64,000 bases of DNA from JAVVEG01 sp032251455. Its GTDB lineage: Bacteria > Pseudomonadota > Gammaproteobacteria > Pseudomonadales > Pseudohongiellaceae. The DNA is taken from contig JAVVEG010000003.1 of assembly GCA_032251455.1 (NCBI GenBank), positions 1 through 64,000 on the forward strand. Direction: 5' to 3'. Shown here piece after piece: positions 8,322-17,220 of this stretch (position 1 is the stretch's first letter; the number at the start of each line of letters is the position of its first letter). The translations under genes were made by a program, and so were the position numbers. The notes beneath the pieces were generated by a model that had not been told where the DNA came from, did not search any database, and was given only the letters and a program-made list of their open reading frames with translations.

Positions 8322-8831
8322 ATGGCATTTAAAGACGAGGCGAAAAAGAACGAAGAAGGTTTGCAGGAGAAACTTATCCAGGTAAACCGCGTCGCCAAGG
8401 TAGTGAAAGGAGGCCGCATCTTCGCCTTTACAGCGCTGACAGCAGTAGGTGACGGCAATGGTCGTGTTGGTTTCGGGCGTGGCAAGGCGCGTGAAGTGCC
8501 ACTGGCCATTCAGAAAGCGATGGAAGCAGCCCGGCGTAACATGATCAGTGTCTCCCTTGATGGGCATACTCTGGAGTATCCGGTGAAGGCGCGTCATGGC
8601 GCATCCAAGATCTACATGCAGCCAGCATCCGAAGGTACCGGGATTATTGCCGGGGGGGCAATGCGTGCGATTCTTGAACTGGCTGGCGTGCAGAATGTTC
8701 TGGCCAAGTGTTATGGATCGACCAACCCGGTGAATGTTGTGTTCGCAACCTTCAAGGGTCTGAAGTATATGCGTGCGGCAGAAAGCGTTGCCGCCAAGCG
8801 TGGTAAAACACTGGAAGAGATTTTAGGTTAA
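8322..8831 (+). CDS. rpsE: Small ribosomal subunit protein uS5
   Basis: 169 residues. The double-stranded RNA-binding N-domain (KVVKGGRIFAFTALTAVGDG) and the C-domain with the GTGIIAGGAMRAILELAGV loop are present. S5 affects decoding accuracy, and spectinomycin resistance changes map near the KGGR loop. No deletion is visible there. Confidence 0.98.
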   Translation: MAFKDEAKKNEEGLQEKLIQVNRVAKVVKGGRIFAFTALTAVGDGNGRVGFGRGKAREVPLAIQKAMEAARRNMISVSLDGHTLEYPVKARHGASKIYMQPASEGTGIIAGGAMRAILELAGVQNVLAKCYGSTNPVNVVFATFKGLKYMRAAESVAAKRGKTLEEILG

Positions 8832-8837
8832 GCAGCT

Positions 8838-9026
8838 ATGGCGACTAAACAGGTAAAAATTACACTTATTCGCAGCCCGATCGGCACTATGGAGCGTCAT
8901 CGCCAGTGCCTGAGAGGTTTGGGACTGCGTCGCATGCATCAGACAGCCGTGCTGGAGGATACTCCTGCGGTACGTGGTCTGATCAATAAAATTCGCTATA
9001 TGTTGTCTGTCGAAGGCGAGGAATAA
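8838..9026 (+). CDS. rpmD: Large ribosomal subunit protein uL30
   Basis: 62 residues, typical of bacterial L30, with the pattern VKITLIRSPIGTMERHRQCLRGLGLRRMHQ. It follows rpsE after six bases and precedes rplO by three. Confidence 0.96.
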   Translation: MATKQVKITLIRSPIGTMERHRQCLRGLGLRRMHQTAVLEDTPAVRGLINKIRYMLSVEGEE

Positions 9027-9029
9027 ACC

Positions 9030-9521
9030 ATGCAGTTGAACACATTGAGTCCCGCTCCGGGCAGCAGAAAGGCACCACGCCGCGTTGGCCGTGGTATCGG
9101 CAGTGGCCTGGGCAAAACCTGCGGCACCGGGCACAAGGGACAGAAATCCAGAAGTGGCGGCACGGTGCGTCCAGGTTTCGAAGGCGGCCAGATGCCTTTG
9201 CAGCGTCGTTTGCCCAAATTTGGCTTCAGTTCCCGCATTGGCCGTCTGACGGCAGAGGTGAGGACGGGAGAGTTGATGGGAGTGGCTGCAGAGGTGATCA
9301 CTCTGGAAGCCCTGCAACAAGCCAATGTCATTACCAAGAATATTACCCGTGTCAAGGTGATGCTTTCAGGTGAAGTCAGCAAGCCCTTGAAACTGGATGG
9401 TCTGCGGGTGACCAAGGGCGCTCGTGCTGCGATTGAGGCTGCTGGTGGTTCCATCACAGATCCTGTGATCCCTGCTCATGCCGGGAAAAAGAAAACCAAA
9501 ACAGTCAAAAGCGAAGGTTGA
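9030..9521 (+). CDS. rplO: Large ribosomal subunit protein uL15
   Basis: 163 residues, about 19 more than E. coli L15. The core is typical, with the glycine-rich N-terminal extension RVGRGIGSGLGKTCGTGHKGQ that penetrates 23S rRNA. The excess length lies largely in the basic C-terminal tail (AGKKKTKTVKSEG) and a small insertion. secY follows after ten bases. Confidence 0.97.
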   Translation: MQLNTLSPAPGSRKAPRRVGRGIGSGLGKTCGTGHKGQKSRSGGTVRPGFEGGQMPLQRRLPKFGFSSRIGRLTAEVRTGELMGVAAEVITLEALQQANVITKNITRVKVMLSGEVSKPLKLDGLRVTKGARAAIEAAGGSITDPVIPAHAGKKKTKTVKSEG

Positions 9522-9531
9522 TTGAATCCTG

Positions 9532-10860
9532 ATGGCAAAGCGACCGAACATGACTCCGGAAAAGATTGGCGCAGGTCTTGGCGAGCTGAAGGCTCGTCTG
9601 TTATTTCTGCTGTTTGCCATCTTTGTCTACCGGGTAGGTACTCATATTCCTGTGCCGGGAATTGACCCCAACCAGCTGGCCAATCTGTTCAGCCAGAATG
9701 AGGGGACTTTTCTGGGTCTGTTCAATATGTTTTCCGGTGGTGCGCTTGAGCGGATGAGTATTGTGGCACTGGGTATCATGCCGTATATTTCCGCCTCCAT
9801 CATTATGCAATTGCTGACAGCTGTGAGCCCACAACTGGAACAGCTGAAGAAAGAGGGCGAGTCCGGACGCCGCAAGATTACCCAGTACACCCGCTACGGA
9901 GCGCTGTTGCTGGCGACGGTTCAGGGTACAGGTATGGCGGTTGGTCTGTTGTCGCCAATGGCCTACAACCCTGGTGTTGGATTTACGCTGACAGCCATCA
10001 TTTCCCTGGTTACCGGGGCCATGTTCCTGATGTGGCTGGGAGAACAGATTACAGAGCGTGGTGTGGGCAATGGTATTTCCATGCTGATATTTGCCGGTAT
10101 CGTTGCCGGCTTGCCCGGTGCGATTGGTAATTCCCTGTCGCAGGCCTATGAGGGGCAGATAAGTGGCTTGCTGCTGTTTGTGGTCAGCATTCTGGCAGTT
10201 GTTGTCATTGCCACCATCGTTTTCATCGAGCGTGGTCAACGGCGTATTACTGTGAACTATGCCAAACGACAGCAGGGCAACAAACTGTATGCGGCACAAT
10301 CCAGCCACCTGCCCTTGAAAGTCAATATGGCTGGCGTCATTCCGGCTATTTTCGCCAGCAGCATTCTGTTGTTTCCTGCCTCGCTGGGACAATGGTTCGG
10401 GCAATCGGAAGGTGCCGAATGGTTGCAGGACCTGGCACTTATGATCGGGCCGGGGCAGCCGCTCTACATCATCATATTCAGCGCCATGATTGTGTTTTTC
10501 TGCTTCTTTTATACCGCGTTGGTTTTCAACCCGCGTGATGTGGCAGACAATCTCAAGCGTTCCGGTGCCTTTATTCCGGGGATTCGGCCAGGTGAGCAGA
10601 CGGCAAAATACATAGACTCGGTCTTGACGCGGTTGACCATGTTCGGGGCTATTTATATAACAATCGTTTCCCTGCTGCCGAACTTTGTCCAGATGATGGC
10701 CAATGTGCCGTTCAATCTGGGTGGTACGGCATTGTTGATCGTTGTTGTGGTCAGTATGGACTTCATGTCGCAGGTGCAATCACATCTGATGTCCAATCAG
10801 TATGAGTCGTTGATGAAAAAATCCAATCTGGCTGGTTATGGCCGTCGGGGCGGAATCTAG
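9532..10860 (+). CDS. secY: Protein translocase subunit SecY
   Basis: 442 residues with the ten hydrophobic segments of the SecYEG channel in the inner membrane. The plug and pore-ring region GTFLGLFNMFSGGALERMSIVALGIMPYISASIIMQLL and the cytosolic loop NYAKRQQGNKLYAAQSSHLPLKVNMAGVIP are conserved. Its place between rplO and rpmJ is standard. A 89-base gap follows before rpmJ. Confidence 0.98.
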   Translation: MAKRPNMTPEKIGAGLGELKARLLFLLFAIFVYRVGTHIPVPGIDPNQLANLFSQNEGTFLGLFNMFSGGALERMSIVALGIMPYISASIIMQLLTAVSPQLEQLKKEGESGRRKITQYTRYGALLLATVQGTGMAVGLLSPMAYNPGVGFTLTAIISLVTGAMFLMWLGEQITERGVGNGISMLIFAGIVAGLPGAIGNSLSQAYEGQISGLLLFVVSILAVVVIATIVFIERGQRRITVNYAKRQQGNKLYAAQSSHLPLKVNMAGVIPAIFASSILLFPASLGQWFGQSEGAEWLQDLALMIGPGQPLYIIIFSAMIVFFCFFYTALVFNPRDVADNLKRSGAFIPGIRPGEQTAKYIDSVLTRLTMFGAIYITIVSLLPNFVQMMANVPFNLGGTALLIVVVVSMDFMSQVQSHLMSNQYESLMKKSNLAGYGRRGGI

Positions 10861-10949
10861 GTAAACCGACCCGGTATATGTCGGGGCAGTATGCAGGCAG
10901 GGTCTGTTCTGCCGGCAGTTGAACGCAAGGGTATAAACGGAGAAACATC

Positions 10950-11066
10950 GTGAAAGTCAGAACATCAGTAAAAAAGATCTGCCGCAAATGCAAAGTGATC
11001 AAGCGCAACCGTGTTGTGCGGGTTATCTGTGCAGCTGAGCCCAGACACAAACAACGCCAGGGTTGA
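10950..11066 (+). CDS. rpmJ: Large ribosomal subunit protein bL36, zinc type
   Basis: A 38-codon gene starting with GTG at 10950: MKVRTSVKKICRKCKVIKRN and ending AEPRHKQRQG. Cys11, Cys14, Cys27 and His33 form the zinc site of L36. GGAGA at 10939-10943 is the ribosome binding site. The C-terminal residues and position between secY and rpsM match the gammaproteobacterial gene. Confidence 0.96.
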   Translation: MKVRTSVKKICRKCKVIKRNRVVRVICAAEPRHKQRQG

Positions 11067-11182
11067 TTCCCTGGTTGATTTTTACCCGGTCAAAGTATAT
11101 CCTTTGCGCCCCGTAATTTTAGCTAGCCAGACAAAATCCCGGAAGGGTGCTGGTGAAAAATTGATAAGAGTGGAGTAAATCT

Positions 11183-11539
11183 ATGGCACGTATTGCCGGT
11201 GTCAACATACCAGATAATAAGCACCTTGTTATTTCCCTGGGATATATTTTCGGGATTGGAGCAACACGAGCCAAGGCCATTTGTGCATCAACTGGTATCG
11301 CACCTACAACCAGGACCGGGGAACTCAGTCCGGAACAGTTGGACGTGGTACGTGGTGAGGTGGGTAAATTCACGGTAGAAGGTGATCTGCGACGTGAAGT
11401 ATCCATGAGCATCAAACGGCTGATGGATTTGGGGTGTTACCGTGGCATCCGGCATCGTCGCTCCTTGCCCGTACGTGGGCAGCGGACCAAAACCAATGCG
11501 CGTACCCGCAAGGGCCCCCGCAAGCCGATCCGTAAATAA
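11183..11539 (+). CDS. rpsM: Small ribosomal subunit protein uS13
   Basis: 118 residues starting MARIAGVNIPDNKHLVISL. S13 bridges the 30S head to L5 and contacts the P-site tRNA with its basic tail RTKTNARTRKGPRKPIRK. First gene of the alpha operon. The 116-base gap before it (11067-11182) shows no strong promoter by eye. Confidence 0.98.
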   Translation: MARIAGVNIPDNKHLVISLGYIFGIGATRAKAICASTGIAPTTRTGELSPEQLDVVRGEVGKFTVEGDLRREVSMSIKRLMDLGCYRGIRHRRSLPVRGQRTKTNARTRKGPRKPIRK

Positions 11540-11582
11540 CACGCAGTGAAACGCAGTAGTTAAATTTATTCAGGACTAAAAT

Positions 11583-11978
11583 ATGGCCAAGCCAGCAGCG
11601 AAGACAACGAAGAAAAAAGCCCGCAAAGCGGTAATGGATGGAATAGCCTTTATCCATGCTTCGTTCAACAACACGATTATCACCATTACTGATCGACAGG
11701 GTAATGCGTTGAGCTGGGCAACGTCGGGTGGTTCCGGTTTTCGTGGTTCACGCAAGAGTACTCCTTTTGCAGCTCAGGTTGCTGCCGAGCGTGCAGGTAA
11801 ATCTGCCGTAGAGCTTTATGGTTTGAAGAATCTTGATGTCAAGGTCAATGGCCCTGGGCCGGGCCGCGAATCAGCAGTGCGTGCACTCAATGGCTGTGGC
11901 TTGAAAATCAGCAATATTACCGATGTGACACCCATACCTCACAACGGGTGTCGACCACCGAAAAAGCGACGGGTTTGA
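11583..11978 (+). CDS. rpsK: Small ribosomal subunit protein uS11
   Basis: 131 residues with the conserved core GIAFIHASFNNTIITITDRQGNALSWATSGG and the end GCRPPKKRRV. S11 forms the platform of the 30S subunit near the mRNA exit. The N-terminus is a short lysine- and alanine-rich stretch. Confidence 0.98.
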   Translation: MAKPAAKTTKKKARKAVMDGIAFIHASFNNTIITITDRQGNALSWATSGGSGFRGSRKSTPFAAQVAAERAGKSAVELYGLKNLDVKVNGPGPGRESAVRALNGCGLKISNITDVTPIPHNGCRPPKKRRV

Positions 11979-12070
11979 TCATTCCACGACAGTCAGTACT
12001 GTCAAACAAGGTTAAGTATTCAAGTAATCAGGTGCTTATCTCCAACAGATAAGAACATAGGAGACAACAT

Positions 12071-12691
12071 ATGGCCCGTTATCTAGGCCCGAAATGCAAG
12101 CTCGCACGGCGCGAAGGAACAGACCTGTTTCTGAAAAGCGGCGTTCGACCCTTGGAGAGCAAGTGCAAGGTTGAAACCAGTCCAGGCCAACACGGTCAGC
12201 GTCGGGGCAGGCTGTCTGATTACGGGGTACAGTTGCGCGAAAAGCAGAAAGTGCGTCGCATCTACGGCATTCTTGAGCGTCAGTTCAGCAGTTATTACAA
12301 GGAAGCCGCCCGTCGCAAGGGGGCTACCGGTGAGAACCTGCTGCAACTGCTCGAGTCTCGTCTGGATAATGTTGTTTACCGCATGGGGTTTGGGTCTACA
12401 CGTGCCGAATCCCGTCAACTGGTGAGCCACAAATGTATCGTGGTCAATGGTGATGTGGTCAATGTGCCTTCCTACCAGGTGGCTCCTGGAGATGTGGTGG
12501 GTATTCGCCAGAAGGCCAAGGAACAGTTGCGTATCAAAGCAGCGTTGGAGCTGGCAGCTCAACGTTCACCGGTTGAATGGATTCAGGTCAATACCGACAA
12601 GCTGGAAGGAGAATTCAGCCGCAAGCCTGATCGGGGCGACTTGCCGCCCGAGATTAACGAAAACTTGATAGTTGAGCTTTACTCCAAGTAG
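12071..12691 (+). CDS. rpsD: Small ribosomal subunit protein uS4
   Basis: 206 residues starting MARYLGPKCKLARREGTDLF. The S4 RNA-binding domain lies at about residues 95-160 (ESRLDNVVYRMGFGSTRAESRQLVSHKCI). S4 nucleates 30S assembly and in E. coli represses the alpha operon through the rpsM leader. A 92-base gap precedes it. Confidence 0.98.
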   Translation: MARYLGPKCKLARREGTDLFLKSGVRPLESKCKVETSPGQHGQRRGRLSDYGVQLREKQKVRRIYGILERQFSSYYKEAARRKGATGENLLQLLESRLDNVVYRMGFGSTRAESRQLVSHKCIVVNGDVVNVPSYQVAPGDVVGIRQKAKEQLRIKAALELAAQRSPVEWIQVNTDKLEGEFSRKPDRGDLPPEINENLIVELYSK

Positions 12692-12727
12692 TAGGGTAAT
12701 TACAGGCTAAGTGTGAAGGGTGATTCC

Positions 12728-13723
12728 ATGCAGATTTCTTTGTCGGATTTTTTGACGCCACAATTGATTAAAGTAGAAGAGTTTGACAAGTGCCACTCCA
12801 AGGTGGTGCTGGAGCCGCTTGAGCGAGGTTTTGGTCATACCCTGGGTAATGCCTTGCGAAGAATTCTGTTGTCTTCCATGCCAGGCAGCGCTATCGAAGA
12901 AGTTGAAATCGATGGTGTCGTGCATGAATACAGCACCATTGAAGGCATCAAGGAAGATGTGATCGAGATACTGCTCAACCTGAAAGGTGTTGCCATCGTC
13001 CTCAATGGTCTTGATGAAGTGGTTCTGACACTGAGTGCCAAAGGGGAAGGTGTGGTTACCGCTGCCGATATTGTTACCGATCACAATGTCGAGATAGTCA
13101 ATCCAGAGCACGTGATTGCCAGCCTGAACAGCACCGGTGAACTGAATATGCGGATGACTGTGCGCAAGGGGAGAGGTTATGCCCCTGCCGATACACGCCT
13201 GGGTAACGATGATGAAACCAGGGCAGTAGGCAAATTGTTTCTTGATGCTTCCTACAGCCCGGTTACCAGTGTTGCCTATTCAGTGGAAAATACACGGGTT
13301 GATCAGCGTACCGACCTGGATAAACTGATCATTGACCTGCGCACCAATGGCACAATCGATCCTGAGGAAGCAATTCGAAGGGCTGCAACCATTCTGCAAC
13401 ATCAATTGGCAGTGTTCGTTGATCTGCAAAGCCAGGTGGCTGCCGAACCGGTTGAGCCGGAAGATGAAATCGATCCGATTCTGTTGCGCCCGGTAGATGA
13501 TCTGGAATTGACAGTGCGTTCAGCCAATTGCCTGAAAGCAGAAGATATTTATTACATTGGTGATTTGATTCAGCGTACTGAAGTGGAGCTGCTGAAGACA
13601 CCAAATCTTGGCAAGAAATCGCTGACTGAAATCAAGGACGTGCTGGCCACCAGGGGTCTTTCCCTGGGCCTGCGCCTGGAAAACTGGCCACCAGCCAGTC
13701 TGCGCCTGGACGAGAGAGCCTGA
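12728..13723 (+). CDS. rpoA: RNA polymerase subunit alpha
   Basis: 331 residues from the ATG at 12728 (MQISLSDFLTPQLIKVEEF). An in-frame GTG 15 bases earlier is less likely because AAGGGTGA between them is the natural ribosome binding site. The N-domain (LEPLERGFGHTLGNALRRILLSS) dimerises and assembles the enzyme. The C-domain (about residues 245-320) binds UP elements and activators. Confidence 0.97.
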   Translation: MQISLSDFLTPQLIKVEEFDKCHSKVVLEPLERGFGHTLGNALRRILLSSMPGSAIEEVEIDGVVHEYSTIEGIKEDVIEILLNLKGVAIVLNGLDEVVLTLSAKGEGVVTAADIVTDHNVEIVNPEHVIASLNSTGELNMRMTVRKGRGYAPADTRLGNDDETRAVGKLFLDASYSPVTSVAYSVENTRVDQRTDLDKLIIDLRTNGTIDPEEAIRRAATILQHQLAVFVDLQSQVAAEPVEPEDEIDPILLRPVDDLELTVRSANCLKAEDIYYIGDLIQRTEVELLKTPNLGKKSLTEIKDVLATRGLSLGLRLENWPPASLRLDERA

Positions 13724-13809
13724 TTGGCCGCCGAGGCAGTTGAACATTTACATCAAGATAGACCCAATGCTGCCAGTGCAAGCAGCATTCTGAACAGGAA
13801 TTAGAAGCT

Positions 13810-14211
13810 ATGCGTCATCGTCTGAGTGGCCGTCAACTGAATCGCAACAGTGCCCATCGCAAAGCCATGTTTCGCAACATGACTATATCGCTGGTTGAGC
13901 ACGAAATAATCAAGACCACGGTGATCAAGGCGAAAGAGCTGCGTACGGTTGCCGAACCGCTGATCACTCTGGCCAAAAAGGACAGCGTGGCCAACCGTCG
14001 CCTGGCTTTCAACCGTATCCGTGACAAGGCAGCAGTGGGTAAACTGTTCACCGACCTGGGACCACGTTACGAGGGTCGCCCAGGTGGCTATATCCGCATT
14101 CTCAAATGCGGCTTGCGCAGCGGCGACAAAGCGCCCATGGCTTATGTGGAGCTGGTTGACCGTCCCCTTGAGGAAGTTGATTCGGATAGGGAAGTTGGCA
14201 CTGACGATTGA
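13810..14211 (+). CDS. rplQ: Large ribosomal subunit protein bL17
   Basis: 133 residues starting MRHRLSGRQLNRNSAHRKAMFRNM, the L17 signature. It sits at the base of the 50S subunit near L22 and L32. The tail after GGYIRILKCGLRSGDKAPMAYVELVD is acidic. Last gene of the alpha operon, followed by a strong terminator. Confidence 0.98.
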   Translation: MRHRLSGRQLNRNSAHRKAMFRNMTISLVEHEIIKTTVIKAKELRTVAEPLITLAKKDSVANRRLAFNRIRDKAAVGKLFTDLGPRYEGRPGGYIRILKCGLRSGDKAPMAYVELVDRPLEEVDSDREVGTDD

Positions 14212-14237
14212 GGTGAGTCGTTCGATAATCCTGATTT

Positions 14238-14265
14238 AAAAAGCCGGGCCAGCCTCGGCTTTTTT
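14238..14265 (+). terminator. Terminator of the alpha operon
   Basis: AAAAAGCCG (14238-14246) pairs with CGGCTTTTT (14256-14264) across a nine-base loop and ends in a T-run. It lies 26 bases after the rplQ stop, so it closes the ribosomal protein block before the aminotransferase gene. Confidence 0.9.
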
Positions 14266-14286
14266 GTTGACGCGAGATCATGAACA

Positions 14287-15486
14287 ATGACTGAGTCCTT
14301 TCATCCACCACAACGTATTCTCATGGGTCCAGGTCCATCTGACATCAGTCCCCGAGTGGCTGCAGCCATGTCACGGCCATTGATTGGCCATCTTGATCCA
14401 GCCTTCATTGGCATGATGGATGAGATCAAGTCACTGTTGCAATATGCCTTCAGGACTGAAAATGCATTGACCCTGCCAATATCGGCTCCCGGTTCAGCTG
14501 GCATGGAAGCAGTATTTGTCAACCTCTTGCATCCGGGTGACAAGGTCATTGTCTGCCAGAATGGTGCCTTCGGTGGACGCATGAAGGAAAATGTCGAGCG
14601 CTGTGGCGGCATTGCCATCATGGTCAATGATGAGTGGGGTGAGCCAAGCAGCATCGACAAGGTGGAAATCGCACTGAACCAGCACCCCGATGCACATATG
14701 CTGGCATTCGTTCATGCCGAAACCTCAACGGGAGTTGTCAATGATATTCAGGCACTCAGTGCGCTGGGCAGAAAGGCAAATTGTCTCGTGGTTGTGGATG
14801 CGGTAACTGCACTGGCTGGTATTCCCCTGGAAACCGATGCCTGGGAACTCGATGCGGTGTATTCCGGCACCCAGAAATGTCTTTCCTGTGTGCCGGGACT
14901 GTCGCCAGTCAGTTTCAGCCAGCGGGCAGTAGAGCTAATCAGGAATCGTCGCCAGCGCGTGCAAAGCTGGTTCCTGGATATGAATCTCATCATGGGCTAT
15001 TGGGGAAGTGGCAGCAAACGCAGTTATCATCACACTGCTCCCGTCAGTACGCTCTATGCGCTGCACGAATCATTGCTGTTATTGCAGCAGGAAGGGCTGG
15101 AGCAGTCATGGGCCAGACACAGGCAACATCACCAGGCCTTGTGTGCCGGGATCGAGGCTCTTGGGCTGAAGTTTCAGGTGGCGATCGAAGCCAGGTTGCC
15201 ACAGCTGAATGCTGTCTGCGTGCCAGCAGGAATCGATGAAGCAAAAGTTCGCCATGAACTGTTGCAGCGGTACGGGCTTGAGATTGGGGCTGGGCTGGGA
15301 GAGCTTGCCGGCAAGGTCTGGCGGATAGGACTGATGGGTTATGCCTGCAAACGCAGCAATGTGTTGTTGTGTCTGCATGCGCTGGGCGATGTGTTGCGGG
15401 AGATGGGCGCTGACGTTCATCCCGACAAAGCGCTTGCTGCCTGCCAGGCCAGTTATGCCGGCAAACCCGTGCTGGAACCCGCCTGA
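14287..15486 (+). CDS. Class V aminotransferase, alanine/serine-glyoxylate type
   Basis: 399 residues with the fold-type I PLP pattern of serine-pyruvate/alanine-glyoxylate aminotransferases: MGPGPSDISPRV at the N-terminus, Asp171 in VVVDAVTAL that holds the pyridine nitrogen, and the Schiff-base Lys197 in SGTQKCLSC. The family transfers amino groups from serine or alanine to glyoxylate, often in photorespiration-like or purine breakdown pathways. The substrate cannot be told here. It stands alone between the alpha operon terminator and a convergent lspA-like gene one base away, so no pathway partner is adjacent. Confidence 0.88.
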   Translation: MTESFHPPQRILMGPGPSDISPRVAAAMSRPLIGHLDPAFIGMMDEIKSLLQYAFRTENALTLPISAPGSAGMEAVFVNLLHPGDKVIVCQNGAFGGRMKENVERCGGIAIMVNDEWGEPSSIDKVEIALNQHPDAHMLAFVHAETSTGVVNDIQALSALGRKANCLVVVDAVTALAGIPLETDAWELDAVYSGTQKCLSCVPGLSPVSFSQRAVELIRNRRQRVQSWFLDMNLIMGYWGSGSKRSYHHTAPVSTLYALHESLLLLQQEGLEQSWARHRQHHQALCAGIEALGLKFQVAIEARLPQLNAVCVPAGIDEAKVRHELLQRYGLEIGAGLGELAGKVWRIGLMGYACKRSNVLLCLHALGDVLREMGADVHPDKALAACQASYAGKPVLEPA

Positions 15487-15487
15487 A

Positions 15488-15958
15488 TCACCTGCCGGCA
15501 CGCAGACTGAAATACAGCATCGGCCACAGCCCAATATGCACCATCACGTCGGCCGTATTGAAGATGTAGTGCCAGAAGGGAATCTGCTGGATGTTGATGA
15601 AGTCCACGACACTGCCGTAAACCAGACGATCGATGATATTGCTGCTGCCCCCGCCAGCGATAAAACCGAAGCAGATGAATTCATACCTCTGTACCTGCTT
15701 GCTTGCCAACAGGTAGATGACAAGGCCGGCAATCAGGCCCAGACTCAGCAGGGCAAAAAGCCAGCCCTGTCCCTGGAACATGCCGAACACGCCACCCATA
15801 TTGCGGATATGCGTCAAATGGATCAGGCCATTCAGTTCGATGCTGGTGCCCAGAGGGATAGTGCGGTTAACCCAAAAACTGCCAATCTGGGCAACGCTCA
15901 ATACGCTGAGCGCAATAAGGATAAAAAGCGTGAAATTTTTACGGGTGCTGCTGTTCAT
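15488..15958 (-). CDS. Atypical lipoprotein signal peptidase (LspA family paralogue)
   Basis: 156 residues from the ATG at 15958, preceded by AAGGGG. Four hydrophobic segments and the LspA blocks are visible: Asn53 in RNMGGVF, GGGSSNIIDR with Asp110, and FNTADV with Asp137, the two aspartates being the catalytic pair of signal peptidase II. The usual first block with D..TK after helix 1 is not present (QIGSFWVNRT instead), and the family glycines in the GG-xx-GN motif are partly serine. It is not next to ileS, the normal partner of lspA, so it is probably a second, divergent copy with an unknown substrate. Confidence 0.8.
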   Translation of the reverse strand: MNSSTRKNFTLFILIALSVLSVAQIGSFWVNRTIPLGTSIELNGLIHLTHIRNMGGVFGMFQGQGWLFALLSLGLIAGLVIYLLASKQVQRYEFICFGFIAGGGSSNIIDRLVYGSVVDFINIQQIPFWHYIFNTADVMVHIGLWPMLYFSLRAGR

Positions 15959-15965
15959 ACCCCTT

Positions 15966-16012
15966 GGTCCTGCAATAAATAGGCCTGCAACAAATAGGTC
16001 CTGCAATAAATA
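15966..16012. repeat. Three tandem copies of a 15-16 base unit
   Basis: GGTCCTGCAATAAATA (15966-15981), GGCCTGCAACAAATA (15982-15996) and GGTCCTGCAATAAATA again (15997-16012), with a partial fourth unit GGCCCCGGCAACAA after it. The array lies directly upstream of the minus-strand lspA-like gene, so it is in its 5' untranslated or promoter region. Confidence 0.85.
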
Positions 16013-16081
16013 GGCCCCGGCAACAATGGCAGGCAAGCATAACACAGGCACAGGGTTTTCATCAGAGTGGGTAAAGCGGTC

Positions 16082-16351
16082 ATGGGTCAAAGCCATCATC
16101 AGCGTAGACTGACGCTGTCGTCGTATCGGTTGTTGCGGCTTGGTCAGCGCTTTTTGCCACCAATCCTGCGTGGCGTGCTGGGGGTGCTACTGACAATGCT
16201 GGGTTTTCTGGGTTTTCTGCCCGTGCTGGGATTCTGGATGATTCCACTGGGTCTGGCCTTGCTGGCCACCGATTTGCCGCCGCTGCGGCGCTGGTTCATT
16301 CGTCACTTGAACCAGCAGCGTAGAAAGCAGCGGCGGAAACCAGATCATTGA
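16082..16351 (+). CDS. Small membrane protein, PGPGW-like
   Basis: 89 residues from the ATG at 16082; an in-frame GTG at 16067 would add five. Two hydrophobic segments (about residues 30-45 and 50-65) surround LPVLGFWMIPLGLALLATDLPPLRRW, which resembles the PGPGW transmembrane family (typically PGPGW-x-L...GLALLATEF) but with a changed core motif. Both ends are strongly basic. The function of the family is unknown. Its end overlaps the end of the convergent DUF1499 gene by seven bases. Confidence 0.6.
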   Translation: MGQSHHQRRLTLSSYRLLRLGQRFLPPILRGVLGVLLTMLGFLGFLPVLGFWMIPLGLALLATDLPPLRRWFIRHLNQQRRKQRRKPDH

Positions 16352-17175
16352 GCCTGCAGTCGGGCAAACAGACCGCGCAAGCGAGCCGCATTCTTGCCTA
16401 CATCACTGCGGCCAACCCGTGACACCGAGCGCGCGTTGAGAACGCTTCCCTCTGCGGTTTCATCGATGAGGATAACGATGTCATCCTTGAAACGAAACCA
16501 GAATGTGGTATCCGTGGCTTCAATGCGACCTTCTTCCGGAACCTGTGCGACCAGTTCCCAACCCAGTGCCTCGACGGCTGCCAGCGCCTGTTCAAATACT
16601 GCCTGTGGGGGTGCGTCGAAATATTGAGGCTGAATGTCCGGATAGGCCTCCTGTTGCAATTGCGCCTGCTGTTCGGGGGTCATGCCGGGGCCGGTGCCAT
16701 AAACCACGGTATTGGTGCCGGGGCCGCGCAAGGGCAGGATGTCGACAAACTGCGGAGGGTTGACGGTATCCGTGGTGATATCGTGAATAGGGGGGATATT
16801 GGCGGTTTCTGCTGGCCGATAGGTCTCGGGAACATAATAGGCCAGACCAGCGGCAAGGGTGCCGACAAGGGCCAGCACGCTCAGGCGTGCATTGCCCGGC
16901 AAGGCATAGCGGCGCCCGACAATGAATACTGCCAGGGCTATGAGTAAGCCGCCCAGGGCAACAAGGTCACCGTAGCTGTTGGCAGTGCCCAGAAAACTGA
17001 AGCCCTGTCTGAAATCCCAGAGTCCGAACCAGACTCCAAGCGCTGCAGAGAGGGCGAGAAGACCGATGCCAACCCCGACCACCAGGGCGAGGTAGGCCAA
17101 CACCTGGCTGATCATTCTGAATTTTTTGGTATCAGCAGATGTCTGCTGACTGGTGTGTTCTGTTGAGCTGCTCAT
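16345..17175 (-). CDS. DUF1499 family membrane protein
   Basis: 276 residues. The first about 120 hold a basic start and three hydrophobic segments. The rest is a DUF1499 domain, with IPPIHDITTDTVNPPQF before it and the signature IEATDTTFWFRFKDDIVILI...SVSRVGRSDVGKNAARLRG. The domain's role is not known. It is the last gene of a minus-strand run glpK - histidine phosphatase - DUF1499, 45 bases after the phosphatase, and probably shares its transcript. Confidence 0.8.
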   Translation of the reverse strand: MSSSTEHTSQQTSADTKKFRMISQVLAYLALVVGVGIGLLALSAALGVWFGLWDFRQGFSFLGTANSYGDLVALGGLLIALAVFIVGRRYALPGNARLSVLALVGTLAAGLAYYVPETYRPAETANIPPIHDITTDTVNPPQFVDILPLRGPGTNTVVYGTGPGMTPEQQAQLQQEAYPDIQPQYFDAPPQAVFEQALAAVEALGWELVAQVPEEGRIEATDTTFWFRFKDDIVILIDETAEGSVLNARSVSRVGRSDVGKNAARLRGLFARLQAQ

Positions 17176-17220
17176 AATTAGACCCTGCTTTTTGATGTTG
17201 ATTGATTGGGACTTGTTTGT

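Noticed and set aside
9601..10779. A 392-codon minus-strand reading frame opposite secY
   Set aside because: SecY is certain on the other strand. The frame is Asn-, Gln- and His-rich, which is typical for the complement of hydrophobic codons.
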